Of a DNA stretch of 64,000 nucleotides, positions 13,080 to 24,739 are shown in pieces. The stretch covers positions 7,857,501 to 7,921,500 of the forward strand of contig CM054115.1 of the NCBI GenBank assembly GCA_028673005.1, given 5' to 3'. Numbering within the stretch: the stretch's first letter is position 1; each line of letters starts with the position of its first letter. The position numbers and the translations under genes are program-made. This stretch comes from Tanypteryx hageni (Eukaryota > Arthropoda > Insecta > Odonata > Petaluridae). Under the pieces are notes generated by a model. The model saw only the letters and a list, made by a program, of their open reading frames with translations, did not search any database and was not told the DNA's origin.

Positions 13080-13610
13080 TTACCCGTTCAATTGTTCATA
13101 ACAGGTTAGTATAATGTACCCGTTCAATTGTTCATGATACGGGTAGTATAATTGACCCGTAGATTTGCTTATACTTCTGTTGCTACTGATTACACAATAA
13201 ATTGTTTATGCGTAATGCTGTACACATACTCTTTCAAATGTTAATATTTCGGGTTTTACACTTTACCTCTTCAATTGCTTATGCTACTGACTACTATATT
13301 TTTTGGTGGTTAAAACTAATCTTACAGTATCATATTCCACTGATGGTACAAGTTATACCTTCAATTGTTGATATATCTGGCGGAACAGTGTACTCGTTAT
13401 TTTGTTTGTACTCTTGGCGGTTCATGTTACCCATTCGATACTTTATAATTCCCTCGGTTAAATCTACACGTTCAATATTCAGTTCAATATGGCAGTGCAC
13501 ATTCAATTGTTTATACTTCGGACGGCTCTCCCATCTTGTCCGCACAACGTACTGTCCGCACAACGTCCTGTCGGCATAACGTCAGTTCGGCATACCGTCC
13601 AGCCACGGCG
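13080..13610. repeat. degenerate TTCAATTGTTTAT units followed by a 16-bp tandem motif
   Basis: TTCAATTGTTYAT-like cores recur irregularly at about 13088, 13121, 13199, 13271, 13361 and 13502. The block ends in four units of a roughly 16-bp motif (TGTCCGCACAACGT, TGTCGGCATAACGT, TTCGGCATACCGT) at about 13535-13605. The same two-part structure is found inverted at 52066-52310, so this is a dispersed family of unknown class. Confidence 0.65.
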
Positions 13611-13740
13611 GAAAACACCTGCGAAGAAAAGAGAGGTGTAAAAAAACGCGAAAAATTCATAAATAGTTCAGAGAAAAAAACAGTAATTTGAGACAAAGAG
13701 AAAAAAATCATTTGTAAATACATACATATATACATACATT

Positions 13741-13765
13741 AATATCCATATAAGGGAGGGGGTGA
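13741..13765. repeat. 25-bp flank repeated on the other side of the piggyBac remnant
   Basis: ATCCATATAAGG followed by a GGGGGTGA end precedes CCCTAG here. A near-identical copy lies at 15364-15388 after the right TTAA. A standard piggyBac duplicates only TTAA, so the longer repeat needs another explanation, such as a pre-existing tandem target or later rearrangement. Confidence 0.7.
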
Positions 13766-15361
13766 CCCTAGAAGGACCAAGGTATTTTCTGTCACGCCGT
13801 GGACCAAGGGAGGGTCAATAAATGTCCATAAAGAAAAATTAAGTTTTTTTATTGTTTTAATTCTGCAAGTTGGTGATTCAAAAAGATACAACTTGTAACA
13901 ATATTTATTACCAAGTTTTATCTTCAATAAAATTGCATTTTATACATAAACAATAGAAAAATAATTTTGAAATTTTGAGTACCAAAAATAAATACGAAAA
14001 CATTTTGGTCAGAAGAAATCAATTGCTATCGTCCGACTCTGTTATATTGACCTTTTCACATGCATTTGTTTTTATGTCGTGCCTTCCACATATATACTTG
14101 CCACATTTGGAACATATTATGGTGGTTTTTGCTAATTTATTTATCTTTCCGCTCTTTGATGTAGCTGCGAAAGAGTAAACATGACACCTTCCTTTTCCAT
14201 TTTGATTTCTAACCGTTCTTTCATGTTGCGTTAATTTTTTCTCTAATACAAATTCCATCGAAAATACAATGTGGCTTTGTAACCCTGAAATATATTGTGA
14301 TCGATGTTCTACTTGTGGTTTCAAAAATTGAAAACCTAGTTCCTGTAGATATAACCGTCGACGGTTGGTTTTCTTTGGAATCCACTTCGGAAAGTTTTGA
14401 GAAAAAATGGAATAAGCTTTTATAGCAGCTACTATAAGAGAAAAAACATTGCCACCTTCTCGTTAATTTTTTAGTGGAATGCTTCCTTCCCATTTGGTCA
14501 ATGGTATCTACTCCTTCTTTAGTACTATTGTAGAAAAATATTGTCAGGCTTTTTCTTTTCTTCATTGCTTACAATGGCGTCCGAATGCTGAGTTGAAAGC
14601 AAAATCAAGATTTTTTCTGTTTTTGACGAGTAATGTATGAAACTAACGCAACAGGGAGCTTACCAGAAGTTGGATCTGTAAATTCAAAAACACTTGAATA
14701 TAAATCTCTGCTGTTTGTTGTTCTCAGCTCTTCTGGGATATATAGAATTCGTAAGGACTGCTTTATTATTCAAACTCTGCCTTTCATGTTTGTAGATGTG
14801 TAAATTTCGTATTATTTCTTTCTGAAGCAATATTTTGGGAGCAAAAAATGAGTGTTGTTTACGATAATATGATTTTTAAGTATTGCCAATCTATAAAATA
14901 ATCTTCAATCTCAGATGTCGCACCTTCACAAAATATAAAGTTCACAAAAATTTCAAAACAGAAAATAAAACTGTAAAATTACATTTGAAACAATTAAAAA
15001 TCATAGATATAAAAGAAAAATGGACAATAAAGTAAGAAATGATCCTTTTTCGTAATTAGAAATAAATAAGGGATTAAAAACTATAAGTTATTTCAACAAT
15101 ATTCATGGAAAATGCATTCGTACACATAACAAAAAGGAACCAAGATAGACCGAGGGAGGGTTATTTTGTGTTCACCACTTATTAATCAACGCATAACAGC
15201 TGTACATTTCAGAATGAGTAATTATAAATATGGTAAACTGATTAGTGCTCATTTAGAGACAATGTCAATTTTTTTATTAATTTTCTGATTCATAAAATAA
15301 CAAAAATGTCCTAAATAAAAAGTGGTGGACATTTTTTAACCCTCCCTTGGTCCATCTAGGG
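13766..15361 (-). mobile_element. piggyBac-family DNA transposon, internally deleted
   Basis: The ends read CCCTAGAAGGACCAAGG on the left and CCTTGGTCCATCTAGGG on the right, an imperfect terminal inverted repeat with the CCCTAG start typical of piggyBac. TTAA follows the right end (15362-15365); the left site reads GTGA and is mutated. A GGACCAAGGGAGGGT motif is repeated subterminally near 13802, in diverged form near 15150, and in inverse at the right end. Only the C-terminal part of the transposase survives, so the 1.6-kb element is a non-autonomous remnant. Confidence 0.8.
14019..14566 (-). pseudogene. piggyBac transposase C-terminal fragment
   Basis: The transposase excises and inserts DNA at TTAA. 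The upstream part reads FFYNSTKEGVDTIDQMGRKH, then TRRW, the conserved piggyBac block carrying the last acidic catalytic region. After a frameshift near 14320 the second frame ends in a cysteine-rich zinc-binding domain (GRCHVY, then IICSKCGKYICGRHDIKTNAC). The N-terminal DNA-binding part and the first two catalytic aspartates are absent. The element termini place it inside a true piggyBac. Confidence 0.82.
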
Positions 15362-15388
15362 TTAAAATCCATATAAGGAAGGGGGTGA

Positions 15389-17222
15389 GAGGGGAATAAG
15401 GATTGTAGGATAAGATATGCCTGGTTGGTTACAGAGTAATTATAATACAGGAAAATAAAGTAAACTAAATTATGAAATTCATAAATAAATTATGCCTAAT
15501 ATGCGCATCCTTTCGACAACCTGAAAGAAAAGACAGGGAGTGGTTCAATGCATGGAGAGTGCGAGGAAAAACTTGTAATACAAGCGTTTAAAAGTGCATA
15601 CAGGTAAAGAGTTTTTTATTAACGTTGGAAGGCCATTCCAGAGCTTGGTAGCAGTGACGGTAAAGGATTTGTTGTAAATATCTGTTCTATGAAGTGGAGA
15701 TAGTAGTTATCGCATTCTCTGGTATTGCATTGGTGAACTGTATTAATTTTTCGTATTATATTTTAGAAACAAACATTGTTAGAGTAGAAGAAAATGTACA
15801 TCAATCGCTAATTTTCCGGCGCGCGTTCGCGCTTTACATATAACATTCAGCACCGAGAAATCAATGAAAGATATTGATGTACAATCTTAATAAAACAATA
15901 ACTTAAATTAGTAACTATTTTATTCTACGAATCTACCAAACTAAACCAATTAGGTGAAAAGTTTTACGCATCTCATCTTTTTCATGTCTTGAATGGAAAT
16001 TTTTAAGTAAATGTAGTATTACTGATTTATTAGAAGACGATTTATTTATAATACAAACGTTTTAGTTATACAGTCATTATTCTTGGTCATAACAAAAGTC
16101 ACATAAAAGAAATGATTACATTTCGTTCTTTGGAAAGGGAGATATGACGATGTATACCTCCGAAATGAATTTAGATGCAAAACACGGAAAACTTTTATAA
16201 GTTAAACTAGCTTATGGGTCCTTTCCAAATATTTTTAGAAAATTTACATATGCGTAATGGGATTCAGCAAGAAATGCCTTATAGTTTAGTAAACACATCT
16301 AGTAAAATAATGTTTAAATATATGGAAGAGCTTCGCTGTTCGTGATTTTTGATGACGTGTCCTCTTCTTGCTCACTCGCTTCATCACTGCTTTGGTCCCA
16401 CTAGATAGCACAACAAAGAAAGCCCTTATCTGAAGAGGAAAACAAACCCTGCATCTTCTTTCAGATGTCAAAGAAAAGGAAACCAATTTTGTGGGTTCCC
16501 TTTTCTCAGGTATTTATGTGTCAACTTTAGAAACCGAAAGTCCGTAGGTCAGTGGTAAAAACTAAAATTCTATCACAAAACTAAACGTATATTATATGCA
16601 AACAAATCCATACAAATAGATATACACAATTTTTCGCAGTTCCTCTCAGAAAAGAACAAAGGCTCCTTCTCAACTAACTTGCTTTAGGGATGCAAAAAAC
16701 CTAAGTAATCCGAACCACCTCGAAGAGGACAAAATAATAGATATTGGTTGGCGTTGACGCTCTCCTATGCAGCGAGGAACGAAGGATCGCGCGGTCATGA
16801 AAGCGAATGTTTACCGAAATGATTTTACTCAACCCAATTCCATTCTTCATGAATTGCATCGTAAACATTTCTAATAAGACGTTTTCCTTTCTTTTTTTAT
16901 GTGCCGACGAAGACCTTTGTCGCATGACATAAGCCAAAAGGCTCCACCAGGAAAAAAAGAGGAGAAAAATCGTGCTCTCCTTTGAAAAGTTACACAATTG
17001 CTACATTGCATTTCAAAAACCAAGGAAAGGTTCCTAGCCGCATAAAAAAGCGATTTTTATACGGAAAAACACCGTCATATCGTAGCAAAATTGAAAATTC
17101 CATCGAAACATTCAACGTTGATCATATATTTTTAAAAACAAAAACAAAATACAGGACCAGCATAGATAGGAAGTACAAAGCTTCCTTTTTCAAAATATAT
17201 AAAGGTTATTTAGATTTAAAGT
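15389..17222. other. non-coding stretch with no recognised gene
   Basis: AT-rich sequence without a domain I recognise. A GC-rich patch near 15830 (GGCGCGCGTTCGCGC) and moderately GC-rich sequence at 16330-16500 and 16720-16980 were read in all frames. No conserved motif or convincing pair of splice sites was found. Likely intron or intergenic DNA. Confidence 0.45.
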
Positions 17223-17545
17223 GGGGGTGCCGGTGGTGTAGTGGTTAGGACGCTGGCTGCTACTCGCCTGCTGCTTGAAAAGGTAGCTGGTACGAATCCT
17301 GTGCAAGTAGGATTTTTCCAAGGTCGCCCGACCCCCCGTTTGTGTGGTTTGAGGAGACCGCGCAAATTCAGCTGTTCCGTCCTTTGGAAGGGACGTTTAG
17401 CTGTCGGGCCCCCCGGTGTTCTTCGTAGGAGCAGGCAAATGCCGGCACCGGGTTTCCCTCCTCCTCTCTCCGGTAATTTATTGCACTACCTCTGAGATAC
17501 CCACAGTGCGTAGGACAGAGACGAATCGGCTGGACATTCAAATTC
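17223..17545 (+). mobile_element. tRNA-derived SINE, copy 1
   Basis: The head looks like a tRNA gene with pol III promoter boxes: GGTGTAGTGGTTAGGACGC (A box) and GGTACGAATCC (B box). The body continues with GTTTGTGTGGTTTGAGGAGA and a GGAAGGGACGTTTAGCTG stretch. Copies occur at 46791-46955 (truncated) and 53561-53883 (complete). No protein is encoded; mobilisation would use a LINE in trans. No clear target duplication is seen at this copy. Confidence 0.85.
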
Positions 17546-17556
17546 AAATTTTGACG

Positions 17557-17830
17557 TACAGTGGGCTGGGAGACCGGTTTAGACGGACAAAAGTCAGAAC
17601 ATGCTCAAATCGGCCTGAAACTGAATACTATGGGGTTTTGGAGAGTGGCGAGTTCATTTTTGATGTTTTCAACACTTTGTACTGTCTCCTTATGGCCAGT
17701 ATCGGCGGACAAAAATGAAAATATGCTCAAATTGGTCTGTGTGTGTTTACTAGGGGGTTTTCGAGGGCGCTGAGCTCCCTTTTAATGGTTTTAAGGGTTA
17801 GCGGCGGCTCCCTATGGTCAGTGGTATAGC
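17557..17830 (+). repeat. unclassified dispersed repeat
   Basis: The start (GTGGGCTGGGAGACCGGTTT through GGACAAAAGTC) recurs inverted at about 24714-24750, fused to a truncated CR1 copy. Two internal segments resemble each other (ACAAAAGTCAGAACATGCTC and ACAAAAATGAAAATATGCTC), suggesting a short tandem structure. Class unknown. Confidence 0.5.
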
Positions 17831-18009
17831 CTAAGTGGTGTTTTTCCTTCTTTAAGTAACCAGTCTCCCTCAAATTCAACAGAAAATCAGGAAAATACAC
17901 CATTTGTGGTAAAACTGATATATTTATTCTTTTTGGGCCAACGCTTACAATTTACAAATGATTTTAAATGATTGAAGTCCAAGAATTACAATCACAATAC
18001 TGCTTTTAC

Positions 18010-18620
18010 TCATCATCGTCACCAGACACGCCACAGTCTTTAATTGGAGTCAATGAGAAGCTCGGCTCCATAAGAAGCCGGAGAAATTGGAGTAATAATT
18101 GTCCTTTCCTCTTGTTAGGCAGGTGTTATTAGGCATAGGTGAAATAAGTCCTCATTACAGTCTCTTCTAGAAGCTTTTTTCGTGTTGAAAACTCGAAGGC
18201 ACTTGCAATCCTTATGCTTAGATTCCTGCGCATCTTCAGACATCATCCCTATGGGGAGGGGGCAGCTTGGATTATAGCGGCACCATGCAGGAGTATCTTG
18301 TGCACTCTGAGTGGCATTGTGTACCACGGATACAAAGCCACATATCTGCGTGCCGTTTCTAAAGCATACTTCTCATATTCCTGCACGTTTAGTTCATAGC
18401 CACTCCCCAAAGCATGAAGTAATACATAGAAGCGATGAACTAGATCCTCGTCTAGGCCGATGATAGAGGCTGTAAACGAAGGACTCTCGAAGAATTCACA
18501 GGCGGTATTCTCATCATTAGAAGAGCCGAAGCCCTGCTTCGGCATGTCTATAATTAAGCCCATCTTCTCTTTAAATTCATATTGAATATTTTGCTTCTGC
18601 AGCTTTACGTTGTCTTTTCC
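18010..18620 (-). pseudogene. C-terminal half of a conserved multi-copy-type arthropod gene
   Basis: Visible motifs include EFKEKMGLIIDMPKQGFGSS, NDENTACEFF, YALETARRYVALYPWY, MPLRVHKILLHGA, then after a frameshift near 18260 PLPIGMMSEDAQESKHKD and NEDLFHL. The C terminus ends in an acidic DDDE tail near 18010. I recall this pattern (VHKILIHG, LSEEAQE.RNKD, RK.SR) as widespread in arthropod genomes and probably derived from a DNA transposon, but no biochemical role is known to me. The N-terminal half lies at 23175-23906, separated by a CR1 LINE. The frameshift and the insertion make this copy dead. Confidence 0.6.
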
Positions 18621-18699
18621 TTCTACATCTACATCTACATATTACCCTGCAAGGCACCTTGACGGTGGACGGCAGGGGGTGCCGCACACCAAGTTCCTT

Positions 18700-21524
18700 A
18701 CTAATTATTATTCAATTATCTATTGTGGCCACGTATTGTCCTAGGGAAAAATAACACCTTATACCTCTCCGTCCTACTATCTATTTCGCGAATCTTGTCC
18801 TCATTATCCCTCCGTCCAATATATGTTGTTTGTCGAATAATATCCTTCATTTAATTTACGAATATATCCGACCTATATTTATCTAGAAGTTTAAGTCTAG
18901 CCTGTAATCTACGATATTTCAACGATGGCCAACTCAACTCTTCAATGAGTAACGTAACGTTCTGTTTTTTATCGTAATTCTTTTTCACCAATCTAGATGC
19001 CCGCCGCTGTATTTTTTTCTAACTCCTTTATGAGTCCCCTCTGATATGGATCCCAAACCGATGCTGCGTATTCCATTTGAGGTCTAACCAAGGATAAATA
19101 ACAGGATTCTCTCACCTTTTCCGTGCTTTTACTGACTATTCTACGCACAAAAGCCAACTTCTTATTTGCCGCACCTATCACTCATCTTATGTGGGTATCC
19201 CAAGACAGGTCACGTTTCAAGGTAACCCCGAGGTATTTCACGGATTCCGAAACAAGAATGATCTCACCATCTATCGAGTAGGTAAACACGGACGATGGGC
19301 TTCTAGATTTCCAAAAGTTTAGAACGTTACTCTTTTTCTGATTGATTTCTAGCTGCCATTTCTTGCACCAAACAGATAACGCATACAGATCATCCTGAAG
19401 CTGACGATGGTCGCTAGGACCACTAATTTCTCTATAGACTACGGTGTCATGCGCAAAAAGCCTGATATTACTTTTTACAACTGAGCTGATGTCGTTTATA
19501 TAAAGCAAGAAAAGCATTTGTCCGATCACACTACCCTGCGGCACTCCAGATACTACATCTGCCACACACGAGGACTTACCATCGATGACTACTTTTTGTT
19601 TTCTATTCCAAAGGAAAGCGCGAACCCAGTTAATGGCTTTAACATTAACGCCAAGATTTCCCAATTTTAATAACAACTTACGGTGGGGAACCTTGTCAAA
19701 TGCTTTTCTAAAATCAAGGAACACTGCATCGACCTGCTTATTATTTTCGCTGCATGATAAAACATCATTTACAAACAAACCGAGTTGGGTGTCACAGGAT
19801 CTACCTTTTCTGAAGCCATGTTGACAGCTGACTAACAGTGATCTACTCTCGAGATAACGCATTGTGTTGCTAACAATAACGTGCTCCAAAATCTTACATG
19901 ATAATGATGTTAGAGAAATCGGTCTATAATTTTCGGGGTTTTCTTTGTCACCACCCATATGAATGGCTGTGACGTGTGCTAGTCTCCAATCATCAGGAAC
20001 CTCACAGAGGATAAGAGATTTCTCGAATACTATCCGAAGAAAGGGAGCTATTTCTTCTAATAGTTCTTTTAATAAACGCGCGGGAAATTCTTCTGGTCCT
20101 GGGTTTTTGGGTGGCTTTATCGCACTCAGTTGCTTCGCTATTCCTGCCTCAGAGATTTTAATATTATCCATCCGAGTACTTCCATCGGGAATAAGGTTAT
20201 CTTCAAGTCTATCTCCACCTGCCGTGAACGCCTTCGCGAAGTAAACGTTTAGTAGATTAGCTTTATCCTCCCCATTGTGAAGGATGTCTCCGGAATCATA
20301 TCGCAGGAAGGGTATTGAAGGACCCCCTCCCTTGACTTCTCTTGCATAGGACCAGAACGCTTTTGGATCCTCCTTCAATTTTGTATTTAATACCTCATTC
20401 CGGAAGGTGTTAAATGCGTTACGCATGGTCTTTCTCGCTAATTTGCGGGCCCTGTTATACTCATGGACTATAGCTGAGCGATACTCATCGGAAGCGGTGG
20501 TAGGTATGTTTTTCAATTTTGCGTGGCTACGCCTCTGTCGTCTTAAGGCAATCCTGACTTGCTTATTATACCAACGAGGTTATTTCTTATCAGATTTTAA
20601 CTTACTGGGGATAAATCCATTGATACCTTTTCCTAGTATATCCTGAAAAAATAACCATGATGGCTCCATACCTAATCGTTCTGGCTTTTCACGATAACTG
20701 ACAAAGGTACTTCTGAGATGTAAGCTGAAACTTTAAAAGTCGGCCTTGGCGAAAGCGTATACATTCCGAAGGGGCTTATGATATCTTTAGAGCTTTAATT
20801 CGCACTCCGCATACACAGCTCGATGGTAGCTAAGTCTCTCCTCTGTGGACACCTTAGTTATCCTATGCGGGATGTTAGAAGCAAGCAAGTCGAGAACATT
20901 GCACGAACGCGTGGCTTTTCGTACCGTCTGGATTAAGGAATATTCATGAAACGTGTCAATTTAGGCTTCACACGATTCGCGTTCCTTACCTCCCATAACG
21001 AAACATAGGTTTTCCCAATCGATTGACGGTAAGTTAAAATCGCCTCCAATTATCACATAACCGTCGTTCATAATAGATCTAAGCTCGGCTAATTGCCTCT
21101 CTAAACTTAAAATATAATCAACTTTGGCATTAGGTGGTCTGTAAAATGAGCATAAATATATCTTTTTCGAATTATCCTTACTTAGGTGGCACCACACGCT
21201 CTAGGTCGTTTCGTCGATAATAGGGATCTGACAACTATCGTACTTTTCACTTATTGCCAAAAATGCTCCGCCACCTATTCTATTGGCACGGTCTTTCCTG
21301 TACACTCTATAGCTTTTCGGAAAAATTTCTTGGCTAGCGATATCTTCGGTGAGCCAACTTTCCGTACCTATAACTACATCAGCATGCAACGTGCGAATTA
21401 CGTGTTTGAGTTCGGCAGACTTCCTACGAATGCTGCGGCAGTTTAAAAGTATAATATTTAATTTCTCGTTATCGCCCGAAGCATTAACTGCTCTATTACG
21501 GCTTCTGCAGGTGGACTCTCTCAC
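18700..21524 (-). pseudogene. CR1-like LINE ORF2: endonuclease and reverse transcriptase
   Basis: The N-terminal endonuclease shows ILLNCRSIRRKSAELKHV, GTESWL, a YRKDRANRIGGGAF block, FYRPPNAKVDY and GGDFNLPSIDW. RT blocks follow: NYRPISLTSLSCKILEHVI, HGFRKGRSCDTQL, VFLDFRKAFDKVPH (motif A), GVPQGSVIGQMLFLLYINDI (motif B), then SNIRLFAHDTVVY where FADD is expected, so one catalytic Asp is now His. The C-terminal region carries YLGVTLKRDLSWDTHIR, a stop at about 19182, then LSLVRPQMEYAASVWDPYQ. In-frame stops also lie at about 21198, 20958, 20800 and 20580. The reading frame is otherwise mostly continuous, so decay is by point mutation. Confidence 0.88.
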
Positions 21525-21722
21525 TTCGCGACCAGAAACTGTATTACACTCGATGCCCTTATGAAATCTCCTATTACGCCTACACCATACCCTGCTCTCT
21601 AATCTAAAAAAGACCTACCATGGTCGAAGATCTTACACGCTACACTCTGTGAAGCCTCGGTCGTGTAATGGACTCCAGAGCCGTTTAGGGGTACCTTACA
21701 CTATCCACGAACCGGCCGGAGA

Positions 21723-22618
21723 TCAACGAAGTCGACTCCCATGCCTTTGGTTTAGCCCCGCCACGCGGTTCCAAACCTCCGAAACACAGTCAATCCGCGG
21801 GACAATACTACAAATGGTGAGCCGCACATCAGAACCCGACTCCTCTCGGACACGAGTGACCTCGGCGACCAAGTCCTCAAAAGAACTTAGAATCTCCTCG
21901 GACCCGCGCTTCGAGGCGTCATTAGTCCCTTCATGGACCACCATCCGCAGCCTAGAGCAACCCGTTGACTCCACTGACTCCCGTACCGCCCTCGTCACTT
22001 GTGGGACCGTTCCTCCTGGTATACACCTAGAGAACACCCGCTCAGCCACTCCCTCCCGGCGGGCCCGAGTTAGCAAGGGAGCCATAACTCGCTGGACATT
22101 AGAACTACCTATTACTAGAAGGCCTCCCTTCCCACCCCGACTTCCCATAGATCCAGCCTCCGCCAAAGAGACGGGAGCGGATGCGAGAGCATCGGCCGAA
22201 GTGTAGTCCTCCGACAACGCCGCGAACCGACTGCAAACTAGAAGAGGGTCTGCCGAGGCATTCCCAGCTCCCAGCCTTCGCAGGACCACCCCACGATCCC
22301 CTCGGTTGGAGACCACTCTCCAATCGTTGGGTTTCAGGATTGGAGCGACCCCAACCCCCGAAGAGGTCCCACAAACACCCTCGATAACACCACCGACTTT
22401 CGCACTCGAGCGCACCCGAGTCGCCATCATGGCGCGGTGAGTTCTCGGGGATGGATGCGTTCTCCCAACACGAACAAGGGCCGATTCCGCTCTCGCCACC
22501 TCCGACGGAGGCCCGTAACCTCTCTTACCAGCTCCGTGATTCGAGACCTCATTCCCTCGAAATCAGCGTCGCATAGAAAGGAGGAAACGGGAAACCTAGG
22601 TGAATCCATCCTAAACAC
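21723..22618 (-). pseudogene. CR1-like LINE ORF1 with SGNH/esterase-like domain
   Basis: ORF1 proteins of CR1-group LINEs bind RNA, and some carry an SGNH hydrolase domain. The N-terminal segment (RSRITELVREVTGLRRR) looks helical. A frameshift near 22500 joins it to the main frame. The esterase signature is present: GLLVIGSSNVQRV (block I, Ser), CIPGGTVPQV, and VVHEGTND (block III, GxND). The expected DGxH block near 21640 is out of frame and reads SGVH. A sister copy at 24740-25391 confirms the arrangement. Confidence 0.75.
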
Positions 22619-23174
22619 TAATCTGTACTAGCTACGAATTAAATTAAACTCCAAGCTAAGGTTATACTAAGTGACTAACTAATTCGTGGACTTAAGGTCT
22701 ACGCTAGAGAAGAACGCAGGTAAAAAGTGAAAGGGAGGCGCTGACTCACCGCACAAACAACGTTAGCGAACAGGCAAGATAGGAACACAAGCAAGCGTTA
22801 AAATAATTTAAATTAGTACACCAACAGCGATAATCAGGTTAAAACAAGTTAAGTTAGTACACAAAGAGCGTAGAGTTCTTACAGAAACAATTACTAATTG
22901 AATATGATTTTTTTTAAAGCATGTGCTAGAAAAAATACTACTGAAAAATAACGATATTGGGATTAAGAGATACTACAATAAACAATATAAATAAATGTTA
23001 GTTCTACTTATCAGTACGGTTACTTCGACTCTACTTCTACTGCTACACAACGATACAGCTACGGAAGGACAGCTGCTACAGCTAGTGCTATTAAAGTGCC
23101 GGTCACCCGCAGGTCAGAAGCTCTCGCAGGAGGAAGTGAAAGGCACGTCCTAACCCTTCGACAGCTAGGCACTA

Positions 23175-23906
23175 ACTTCTGGGGTCCCACTCTGCCATTT
23201 CCTGGCTTCAAACTTGTATGAAACGTGTAGCAGGTACTCAAAAGAGCGGATCCATCCGTGTAAAGTGGACAACCCCAATTTATAGGTATCTTCTTTCGAC
23301 GGCATTTTTGAAAGAGCTTCAAAATTGTTCATTTGAGATGGTTTTGCGTAGCGCACAACACGACTGCGATGATTTTTTGCCTGTTAGCGCGTTTGACAGC
23401 TTTCCATCGACCATCATCATGTGCATTTTGTGCGTTACTGACACTGGGCGCCATGAGATCACTGATGTAGATAGTATCAGGTGTGATATTTCCTCTTCAA
23501 CGCGGTTAGTGTCCTGCAGAATGTGTAACGTGGTTTCTTTCGTAAACTCCAATTTTAACGGCCGATAGTAACGCGGCGAAGATGGCCTTGGATTTTGCCA
23601 CACAATAAGTTTTGATCCACTTTCGTGTCGGACGAACAATTGAAGTGGCACAACAGATGTGACATACAGGCTTCTATCATCTAGGTCAGAATTTTGGGCC
23701 TTTTGCTTATGCATCGTATAACCTGAGCTCCCGTTAGACCCACATTTATAAATTAGCACTAAATTCGTCAGTTGATCAGGGTTGAGGGAGTTGAGAACAG
23801 GCTCCAGAACAGTAAGTAGCCGAGTAACTTTGAGATCCATCAGTGATTGTAGTCGAGTTTCTGCAGAAGGCTCGGACTCCGCAATTTCTTCCGTGCGCAT
23901 GCGCTA
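23175..23906 (-). pseudogene. N-terminal half of the conserved arthropod gene split by the CR1 insertion
   Basis: The frame runs from an ATG near 23900 through DQLTNLVLIYKCGSNGSSGY, SLYVTSVVPLQLFV, KLIVWQNPRPSSPRYYRPLK, then HKMHMMMVDGKLSNALTG, and in a shifted frame TLHGWIRSFEYLLHVSYKFE ending in ARKWQ. The CR1 leader starts right after. The expected continuation appears at 18620 downward, on the far side of the LINE. Order and spacing therefore give one gene of about 1.35 kb interrupted by a 4.5-kb insertion. Function unknown; by recollection of its multi-copy behaviour, possibly a domesticated or transposon-borne protein. Confidence 0.6.
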
Positions 23907-24713
23907 AGAGAGAGAAATGATTTTAATCATGGACGAGAGGTTGTGAACGTTATCGAGAATACAAATATCTAAGGGGAGGAGTCGCACCTGGTAATAAAGT
24001 TAAACAAGTTCTCTACATTCCCTTTGCCGCTCTTCGACCGAACTGAAGAAAAATCTCGAGCTTCTTCATTTTGCTACTAATTTGCCAATTAACAAACGTA
24101 ATTGAACGTGCACGCTTCTATTTGCACGCTATCTGCACTGATAGTGGCAAGAGAAATGGGTTCCTGCTCCCAAAAGCGCCAGCCACCCTTAACACGTTCA
24201 AACCTGCAGACCTGACGCAGCGCAGAGGCGCACTTATCGTTGCATAAAATTTGAAACTACAGGTCTCCGCAGCTAATCTTTATTGCGATATGTTCAGTAG
24301 GCCATGCCTAACATGCCTCATCCCTACAGACAACAGTGCAAAGCGGCGCATTTTTTGTAGCTCACTTTTAATGTTAAATTTTGTGAATTGGGATGTACAA
24401 GTGTATATAAGGCTGAAAACATTCCATGAAACTGTCAACTGTAAAGTGTGGGGTGAAAATATTACGTCCATAGCACAGTTAAACGAGAAAAATGTATTTG
24501 AACCGTGGCAATTTATGTTTTGAGTCACAGCAAGAAAATTTGCGAGCTGATTGCAACACGGCAAAACGAAAAATGAAAAACCAGCCTAAATAAAGGCTTA
24601 ACTCGCAAAAATTTAAGTTTCGATTGTCGAATTGGTTATCAAATATGTAAGTCTGGACACGTTGCTTTACATTAACGCAACTTTAGGGATTTTTTGATCA
24701 AGTTTGCAAAACC
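23907..24713. other. non-coding stretch upstream of the split gene
   Basis: It could hold the promoter and first exon of the split gene on the minus strand. Frames of about 90 codons on each strand around 24251-24564 show no recognisable motif, and I do not call them. Confidence 0.4.
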
Positions 24714-24739
24714 GACTTTTGTCCGCCTAAACCGGTCTC

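Larger units (their letters stand above)
18621..23175 (-). mobile_element. CR1-like LINE, near full length, decayed (copy 1)
   Basis: Minus-strand non-LTR retrotransposon of about 4.5 kb. From its 5' end (near 23175) it has an untranslated leader containing a CGTGCCTTTCACTTCC stretch, ORF1 with an esterase-like domain, ORF2 with endonuclease and RT, and a 3' end of CCCCTGCCGTCCACC followed by a (GATGTA)n tail, read here as repeated TACATC at about 18627-18645. It lies between the two halves of a conserved arthropod gene and therefore inserted into it. Related fragments lie at 24750-26025, 26750-27215 and 43477-44360. Confidence 0.88.

Noticed and set aside
16701..16997. A 98-codon minus-strand frame upstream of the SINE
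   Set aside because: No recognisable domain, and no pair of splice sites or homologous copy to support it.
17223..17300. A functional tRNA gene
   Set aside because: A and B boxes are present, but the sequence does not close into a cloverleaf, is followed by a long conserved tail, and recurs three times, so it is a SINE.
24251..24564. Overlapping frames of about 90 codons on both strands upstream of the split gene
   Set aside because: They overlap antiparallel, neither has a motif, and neither continues the split gene's frame.
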